This document shows, in pieces, positions 5,846-10,495 of a DNA stretch of 10,495 nt. This DNA is from an uncultured Eubacteriales bacterium (lineage in GTDB: Bacteria; Bacillota; Clostridia; Peptostreptococcales; Anaerovoracaceae), in contig CACYBO010000223.1 of the NCBI GenBank assembly GCA_902772685.1, positions 1 through 10,495 of the forward strand. Direction: 5' to 3'. The notes below the pieces were generated by a model. The model saw only the letters and a program-made list of their open reading frames with translations, had not been told where the DNA came from and ran no database searches. Within the stretch, counting starts at the first letter, position 1; each line of letters begins with the position of its first letter. The translations under genes and the position numbers were made by a program.

Positions 5846-7588
5846 GTGGCGAATAATCGTAGTTCATATAATTTTAATAACGTTGAAGAAATAAAAAGCA
5901 GGTGCAACATCGTAGATGTCATTGGCAGGGTGATAACCCTGAAAAAGGCCGGCAGTTCCTATAAGGGACTTTGTCCTTTTCACAATGAGAAGACACCTTC
6001 TTTTTCTGTTGATGAAGGAAGACAGTCCTATAAGTGCTTTGGCTGCGGAGAAGGCGGGGATGTTATCAGCTTCGTCGAGAAGTATTACAATCTCGATTTC
6101 ATGGAAGCCATGGAAATGCTGGCGCGTGACTACGGAATAGAGCTTAAGAAAGGGAACAGAGATAACGGACGGACCAAAGAGTACTACGAAATCAACAGAC
6201 TGGCGGCCAGATTCTTTTACAGGGCCCTCAGGGAACATAACAATCCCGGATATACGTATATGCGCCGCAGGGGGATATCCGATGAGACGCTGAACACCTT
6301 TGGAATCGGGTATGCGGACGATGGGTGGACGACTCTTACGGATCATCTGGTGAAGGAAGGATATGAGCCGTCCAAACTCGTCGAGGTCGGACTGGCATCC
6401 GAAAAGGACGGCAGATACTACGATAAATTCAGAGGAAGAGTGATTTTCCCAATCCTCAATACCGGGGGCAAAGTAATAGGCTTCGGAGGAAGAATCATCG
6501 CTGAAGGCGAGCCGAAATACCTGAACTCCAGAGAATCGTCGGCATTTCAGAAGAAAAATAATCTGTATGGCCTCAATATAACCAAAGACTATGTAAAAAA
6601 AGAAGACAGAATCATTCTGGTCGAAGGGTATATGGATGTCATTTCTCTGTATCAGGCAGGAATCCGCAACGTATCTGCGTCTCTGGGAACAGCCCTTACG
6701 GAGAATCAGGCAAGACTGATCAAAAGATATACTTCAAATGTCATCCTGTCCTATGATGCGGATAATGCCGGGCAGAATGCGGCGCTCAGGGGTCTCGATA
6801 TTCTCTACAATGAAGAGCTGCGCGCCAGGGTTCTCATTGTTACTGACGGCAAGGATCCCGATGAATTCATCAAGGCAAAAGGCAGGGACGCATATCTGGA
6901 ACTTGCTGACAAAGCGCTTCCCTATGGGGATTTCAAACTATTGAAAGCCAGAGAAAAATACGATTTCAATGACAGACAGCAGGTTCTCATGTATATACGG
7001 GAAGCTCTGACCATCCTCAGAGGGATGAAACCGGTAGAAGCGGACATGTACATCGGCAGGCTTTCTAAAGAGACAGGGATATCCGAGCAGGCGATCCGGC
7101 GGGAGCTGGAAAACAGTTCAGATGGCGACAGAAATAAGGGCTTTGAATCCGTATTTTCGAAGGAGAACGGACAGGAACAGACGAGCGAAGCGGAGCAGCA
7201 GCTTCTTAAACTCATGCTGATCGACAGCGATTACGCCAGGCTTCCGGACGATATCAAGGATGAGGTGTTCAACGATCGAATAAGCAGCAGTATCTATGCG
7301 GCAATCCAGGCCGCCGATAAGGGCGAACGGCCTCTGGATATGAATGCGATCAACGATCAGATTGACGTGGAATGCTCACAGATGCTTCAGAATGTCATGT
7401 CGAAGATCATTCCCGGAGACAAAGAAAAGGACATATATGACGACTGCATCAGATTCATAAGGCTTCAGAAACTCAGACGCGAAGACGCGCACATAACAGT
7501 CAGACTCCGCGATCCGGATCTGGATCCGAAAGAAATGGAACAGCTGATGCAAAGGCAGATCGAAATACAAAAATCAATTAAAGGATAG
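5846..7588 (+). CDS. dnaG: DNA primase
   Basis: Primase makes the RNA primers for replication and works with the DnaB-type helicase. This copy has 580 residues, the normal length. The N-terminal zinc finger is C43-x2-H46-x17-C64-x2-C67 within CPFHNEKTPSFSV and YKCFGCGEGGD. The central catalytic core runs from about 120 to 350, including RGRVIFPI and GFGGRII. The TOPRIM metal site is intact: E260 and D264 in LVEGYMDV, and D304 and D306 in LSYDADNAGQ. Residues from about 440 form the diverged helicase-interaction domain. The start is GTG at 5846, preceded by AGGGG (5836-5840); the first residues match the usual short lead into the zinc finger. A 65-bp gap separates it from dgt. Its stop is nine bases before rpoD, so the two form a classical macromolecular-synthesis operon, here without rpsU. 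Confidence 0.97.
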   Translation: MANNRSSYNFNNVEEIKSRCNIVDVIGRVITLKKAGSSYKGLCPFHNEKTPSFSVDEGRQSYKCFGCGEGGDVISFVEKYYNLDFMEAMEMLARDYGIELKKGNRDNGRTKEYYEINRLAARFFYRALREHNNPGYTYMRRRGISDETLNTFGIGYADDGWTTLTDHLVKEGYEPSKLVEVGLASEKDGRYYDKFRGRVIFPILNTGGKVIGFGGRIIAEGEPKYLNSRESSAFQKKNNLYGLNITKDYVKKEDRIILVEGYMDVISLYQAGIRNVSASLGTALTENQARLIKRYTSNVILSYDADNAGQNAALRGLDILYNEELRARVLIVTDGKDPDEFIKAKGRDAYLELADKALPYGDFKLLKAREKYDFNDRQQVLMYIREALTILRGMKPVEADMYIGRLSKETGISEQAIRRELENSSDGDRNKGFESVFSKENGQEQTSEAEQQLLKLMLIDSDYARLPDDIKDEVFNDRISSSIYAAIQAADKGERPLDMNAINDQIDVECSQMLQNVMSKIIPGDKEKDIYDDCIRFIRLQKLRREDAHITVRLRDPDLDPKEMEQLMQRQIEIQKSIKG

Positions 7589-7597
7589 GGTGAGAAA

Positions 7598-8845
7598 ATG
7601 CCAAAACAAAAAGAAACAATTAAAAAGACAGAACTGGAGCGTTTCAGAGAGAAAATCGCTGCCATCAAAGAAGGATCAGAGGATGACGCGCAGCTTACCG
7701 GCGTATCTGAACGCAGCAAACTCCAGGTCATGTCTGACCTCAAACAGTTCGCCGCGGACAATGGACTGACCAAACTCACATTCTCCGAAGTCGGTGACCG
7801 TATCGATGCGATCGGATTTGATAAAGACCAGATTGATGATATTTACGACTTCCTTGACAGACAGGGGATATCAGTCGTCGGTGAACGGGAAGAGCCAGAC
7901 AAGACGGAACTCGACAAAATCGATATGGAGGAAGAAGATCCTGACATCAAGGCACAGCTCGAAAAAGACCCTAAAGCCAAGGAAATCGATCTGGAAGCGA
8001 CCATCTCAAAAACTGTTGCGGTGGATGACCCGGTCAGAATGTATCTCAAGGAAATCGGCAAGGTGCCGCTCCTGTCCGCTGAGGAAGAGGTTGATCTGGC
8101 AAAGAGAATGGAACAGGATGATGAATACGCCAAGCAGAAACTCTGTGAGGCCAACCTCAGGCTTGTTGTTTCCATCGCCAAGAAATATGTTGGCAGGGGA
8201 ATGCTTTTCCTGGATCTTATTCAGGAAGGCAATCTTGGTCTGATCAAAGCCGTGGATAAGTTTGATTACACCAAAGGCTACAAATTCAGCACATACGCTA
8301 CATGGTGGATCAGACAGGCGATTACCAGATCCATTGCGGATCAGGCCAGAACCATCAGAATTCCGGTGCATATGGTTGAAACAATCAATAAACTCATAAG
8401 AGTATCCCGTCAGCTTCTTCAGGAAAATGGCCGTGAACCGACCCCTGATGAAATTGCAGAAGAAATGGGTATTACCGTTGAGAAAGTAAGAGAGATTCTC
8501 AAGATAGCACAGGAGCCTGTATCACTGGAAACGCCTATCGGCGAAGAGGAGGACAGCCATCTGGGAGACTTCATTCCTGACGAGGATGCCCCTGCTCCTG
8601 CTGAAGCCGCTGCATTCAGTATGCTCAAGGAACAGCTTGTAGAAGTTCTCAACACCCTGACTGAGAGAGAACAGAAAGTTCTCAAACTCAGATTCGGTCT
8701 GGAAGACGGACGCGCCAGAACACTGGAAGAGGTCGGCAAGGAATTCGATGTCACACGTGAGAGAATCAGACAGATTGAGGCCAAGGCTCTCCGCAAACTG
8801 AGACATCCTACCAGAAGCAAGAAACTCAAGGATTATCTGGAGTAA
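7598..8845 (+). CDS. rpoD: RNA polymerase primary sigma factor (sigma-A / RpoD)
   Basis: The housekeeping sigma factor directs RNA polymerase to -10/-35 promoters. The protein has 415 residues. An acidic region 1.1-like part spans about 40-135. Region 1.2 is DDPVRMYLKEIGKVPLLS (143-160). Region 2 runs from ANLRLVVSIAKKY through DLIQEGNLGLIKAVDKFD to FSTYATWWIRQAITR (230-244), the part that melts and reads the -10 box. Region 3 is near 255-320. Region 4, at about 350-415, holds LTEREQKVLKLRFGL and the helix-turn-helix VTRERIRQIEAKALRKLR that reads the -35 box. All are canonical. The Shine-Dalgarno is AGGGTGAG at 7587-7594, overlapping the dnaG stop. The next gene, trmK, starts one base after the rpoD stop codon. 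Confidence 0.98.
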   Translation: MPKQKETIKKTELERFREKIAAIKEGSEDDAQLTGVSERSKLQVMSDLKQFAADNGLTKLTFSEVGDRIDAIGFDKDQIDDIYDFLDRQGISVVGEREEPDKTELDKIDMEEEDPDIKAQLEKDPKAKEIDLEATISKTVAVDDPVRMYLKEIGKVPLLSAEEEVDLAKRMEQDDEYAKQKLCEANLRLVVSIAKKYVGRGMLFLDLIQEGNLGLIKAVDKFDYTKGYKFSTYATWWIRQAITRSIADQARTIRIPVHMVETINKLIRVSRQLLQENGREPTPDEIAEEMGITVEKVREILKIAQEPVSLETPIGEEEDSHLGDFIPDEDAPAPAEAAAFSMLKEQLVEVLNTLTEREQKVLKLRFGLEDGRARTLEEVGKEFDVTRERIRQIEAKALRKLRHPTRSKKLKDYLE

Positions 8846-8846
8846 C

Positions 8847-9575
8847 ATGAATAGACTTACAGACAGGCTGCAGATGATTGCAGATGAGATCAAGAAAGGC
8901 GAGACCATGGCCGATATAGGTACCGACCATGGTTTTTTGCCGCTGTACCTATGGGAAAACGGGATTTCCCCATCGGTCATCATGTGCGATATCAGCGAGC
9001 CGTCCCTCGCAAAGGCAAAAGCGGCATCCGGAGCGTACCAGTTCGGCAATGAACTGGATTTCAGGGCAGGGGATGGTTTGAAAGTCCTGAAAACAGGAGA
9101 AGTGGACGCTGTTGTGATCGCCGGTATGGGAGGTCTCCTCATCCGTGATATACTTGCTGATGATCCTGCAAAGACATTCTCTTTTAAGAAATTTATCCTG
9201 CAGCCGAGAAATAATGCCGGGCATCTTAGATACTGGCTTGCATCCAATGGATTTAACATTGCGAAAAATCAGCTCGTACGCGAAGGAAAGTTCATATGTG
9301 AGGTAATTACTGTTTTAACGCCAAAAGCCTTTGATATGGACGATTTGGCACCTCAGAACGCATCGCCTGATCCGGGCGGGGCCTGCTGGGATTTCCCGGC
9401 TGATTTCTTTGAAATACATCCGGAACTGGCATCTGAGTACGCTGCAGTGAAACTCGGCATCGAAGAGAAGATTCTGGAAGGAATGCTGAAGAGTGAAACT
9501 GTGACCCGTGATGAAATTGAAACTGTACGGGGACGCATTTCGTATTTCAATAAAATGAAGAATAAGAAAGTCTGA
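8847..9575 (+). CDS. trmK: tRNA (adenine(22)-N1)-methyltransferase
   Basis: TrmK transfers a methyl group from S-adenosylmethionine to N1 of A22 in the D-loop of certain tRNAs. The 242 residues begin with the family's short lead and the Rossmann motif ADIGTDHGFLPLYL (22-35). They continue with the acidic strand VIMCDIS (44-50), GDGLKVL (75-81), the family signature VVIAGMGG (89-96) and FILQPRNNAGHLRYWL (116-131). After about residue 170 comes the helical, probably coiled-coil tail, as in Bacillus subtilis YqfN. The gene starts one base after the rpoD stop and uses CTGGAG at its end as ribosome binding site. A terminator-like hairpin lies inside codons 19-30. It precedes the NIF3-family gene, the usual trmK neighbour in Bacillota. 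Confidence 0.95.
   Translation: MNRLTDRLQMIADEIKKGETMADIGTDHGFLPLYLWENGISPSVIMCDISEPSLAKAKAASGAYQFGNELDFRAGDGLKVLKTGEVDAVVIAGMGGLLIRDILADDPAKTFSFKKFILQPRNNAGHLRYWLASNGFNIAKNQLVREGKFICEVITVLTPKAFDMDDLAPQNASPDPGGACWDFPADFFEIHPELASEYAAVKLGIEEKILEGMLKSETVTRDEIETVRGRISYFNKMKNKKV
8901..8938 (+). other. Terminator-like hairpin inside the 5' end of trmK
   Basis: ACCATGG (8904-8910) pairs perfectly with CCATGGT (8927-8933), with two further inner pairs after a mismatch. Outer A-T and G-U pairs could extend the stem to 8901-8936. The 3' arm runs straight into a T6 tract (8933-8938). In RNA this resembles an intrinsic terminator or attenuator located about 60 bases after the end of rpoD. It also encodes the conserved methyltransferase motif I, so it may be a coincidence of coding. 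Confidence 0.3.
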
Positions 9576-9578
9576 GAG
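9574..9578 (+). promoter_or_regulatory. Ribosome binding site that sets the NIF3 start at 9588
   Basis: GAGAG overlaps the trmK stop codon and lies nine bases before ATG 9588, a normal spacing. It is only three bases before the alternative in-frame GTG at 9582, which is therefore less likely. The site is weak. Confidence 0.5.
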
Positions 9579-9587
9579 TTTGTGATT

Positions 9588-10367
9588 ATGAAATATGTTG
9601 AATTTATCAAACTGATGGAGGAAATCGCTCCAACAGAGGCATATCGTGAAATCGATAATTCGGGACCGCAGATCTACAGCGGAGCGGAAGAAGTGAACAA
9701 GGTGCTCGTATGCCTTGAAATCAATATGGATGTGCTGAAGGAAGCGGAACAGAAGCAGGCCGATATGATTCTGACCCATCATCCACTGATTTTCACGCCA
9801 GAATCATTCATTGATTACTGCGATTATCCCGGGAAATACATTCATGAGGCTGTGAAAAAGGGAATCTGTGTTTATTCTGCCCATTTGTCTTTTGATTTTG
9901 CAGCGGAAGGGAATAACGCATATCTGGCAAAGCTTCTCGGGCTTACTGATGTTGAACCTTGTTCCATCGATCGGGAGTGCAGAGGAAATCTTCCGGTCGG
10001 CATGTCATTTGAGGAAGCATGTATGCATGTCGAAAAGGCGCTCGAACTGCCTCCGCATTATATAAGATGCGTGGATGGAGGAAAAGGACAGCTGCAGAAA
10101 GCCGGCCTTTGCACCGGCGCCGGGGGTGGGTATATTCCTGGTGCGGTGAGAAGCGGATGCGATTTGTTTATCACAGGCGATCTGAAACTTCATGAGGCTC
10201 AATATGCAAAGGCATCAGGTCTCTCGGTCATCGATGCCGGCCACTACGGAACAGAAAAAATCTTTGTGGAGAATGCGGCCGAACAGATTCGCAGAAAGGC
10301 AGATGAAAAGCATCTTGACATCGATGTTATAATGGCTGAGTCGAGTACAAATCCATATACGCTTTAA
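9588..10367 (+). CDS. NIF3-family dinuclear metal-binding protein (YqfO type, short form)
   Basis: This 259-residue protein belongs to the widespread NIF3/DUF34 family. Databases often label it GTP cyclohydrolase 1 type 2, but its role is not settled. The dinuclear metal ligands expected for the family are all visible: H64 and H65 in ILTHHPLIF, H99 and D103 in YSAHLSFDF, and H219 and E223 in VIDAGHYGTEK. The C-terminal half also shows CTGAGGGYI and FITGDLKLHEAQYA. It lacks the roughly 110-residue PII-like insert found in longer homologues such as B. subtilis YqfO. Two motifs are unusual: DNSGPQIY where DNSGLQVG is common, and HLSFD where HTNLD is common. It follows trmK by 12 bases and is probably co-transcribed with it. 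The rnpB gene starts just after. Confidence 0.92.
   Translation: MKYVEFIKLMEEIAPTEAYREIDNSGPQIYSGAEEVNKVLVCLEINMDVLKEAEQKQADMILTHHPLIFTPESFIDYCDYPGKYIHEAVKKGICVYSAHLSFDFAAEGNNAYLAKLLGLTDVEPCSIDRECRGNLPVGMSFEEACMHVEKALELPPHYIRCVDGGKGQLQKAGLCTGAGGGYIPGAVRSGCDLFITGDLKLHEAQYAKASGLSVIDAGHYGTEKIFVENAAEQIRRKADEKHLDIDVIMAESSTNPYTL
10315..10333 (+). promoter_or_regulatory. Possible extended -10 promoter for rnpB
   Basis: TGTTATAAT at 10325-10333 is a perfect extended -10 element (TGnTATAAT) in the last codons of the NIF3 gene. It would start transcription near 10340, about 30 bases before the estimated mature 5' end of RNase P RNA. A consensus TTGACA at 10315-10320 is only 7 bp from the TATAAT and cannot act as its normal -35 box. 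The sequence also encodes the C-terminal strand DIDVIM, so part of the match may be chance. Confidence 0.4.
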
Positions 10368-10369
10368 TT

Positions 10370-10495
10370 GATGGATCCGGGTAAGACAGACGATCGCGCA
10401 TCGCTCCGGGCGATGTGAGGAAAGTCCGGGCTCCGCAGGGCAGGGATGCCGGATAACGTCCGGCGTAGGTAACTATAGGGAAAGTGCAACAGAAA
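10370..10495 (+). ncRNA. rnpB: RNase P RNA, bacterial type A, 5' part (cut by window edge)
   Basis: This is the catalytic RNA of RNase P, which trims the 5' leader of tRNA precursors. The visible part follows the type A order. After the 5' strand of P1 (about 10371-10382) comes AGACAG, then the P3-region hairpin CATCGC/GCGATG (10399-10404 with 10410-10415). The invariant block GAGGAAAGTCCGGGCTCC follows at 10417-10434, then GCAGGGCAGGGATGCC. P8 is GCCGGA/GTCCGGC (10448-10464) and P9 is a small GTAA-loop hairpin (10466-10475). The conserved AGTGCAACAGAAA ends the window. The exact 5' end is uncertain by several bases. About 230-270 further bases are expected beyond the edge. Confidence 0.95.

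Noticed and set aside
8522..9259. Antisense open frame of 245 codons across the rpoD/trmK junction
   Set aside because: It spans two well-supported sense genes and has no recognisable protein family features.
1..10495. Mobile elements, CRISPR arrays, tRNAs, riboswitches, phage or defence genes
   Set aside because: None was seen on either strand. The gene order is mostly conserved core genome and no long direct or inverted repeats were noticed by eye.

Overview
The window looks like chromosomal DNA of an anaerobic member of the Clostridia (Bacillota). The evidence is the gene order dut - dgt - dnaG - rpoD - trmK - Nif3/yqfO - rnpB, strong Shine-Dalgarno sites, some GTG and TTG starts, and a 4-hydroxybutyrate fermentation module like that of Clostridium kluyveri and C. 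aminobutyricum. A gut or oral amino-acid fermenter is plausible, but genus cannot be fixed from the sequence alone. All genes lie on the + strand. There is no sign of a mobile element, CRISPR array, tRNA or phage gene.

Region 1 (1-1793) holds the end of a 4-hydroxybutyrate CoA-transferase gene and a complete 4-hydroxybutyrate dehydrogenase gene, closed by a strong intrinsic terminator. Together they would reduce succinate semialdehyde to 4-hydroxybutyrate and activate it as its CoA thioester, on the way to crotonyl-CoA and butyrate. Codon choice here is much more biased than in the rest of the window, which suggests high expression.

Region 2 (about 1832-5780) starts at a good sigma-A promoter that is overlapped by an inverted repeat. 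It reads through a DUF975 membrane protein, a 93-residue eight-cysteine protein, an M16 zinc protease, dUTPase and a dGTPase-like HD hydrolase. The genes are packed with gaps of a few bases or with overlaps, so co-transcription and translational coupling are likely.

Region 3 (5846-10367) is the macromolecular-synthesis cluster: primase (dnaG), primary sigma factor (rpoD), tRNA m1A22 methyltransferase (trmK) and a short-form NIF3 protein. A terminator-like hairpin sits inside the start of trmK, just after rpoD.

Region 4 (about 10370-10495) is the 5' third or so of a bacterial type A RNase P RNA, cut by the window edge. A possible extended -10 promoter for it lies in the last codons of the NIF3 gene.

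Most of the window is ordinary core genome. I found no convincing new system. The items most worth checking are the operator-like dyad at 1837-1866, the conserved but uncharacterised eight-cysteine protein, and the in-gene hairpin of trmK.
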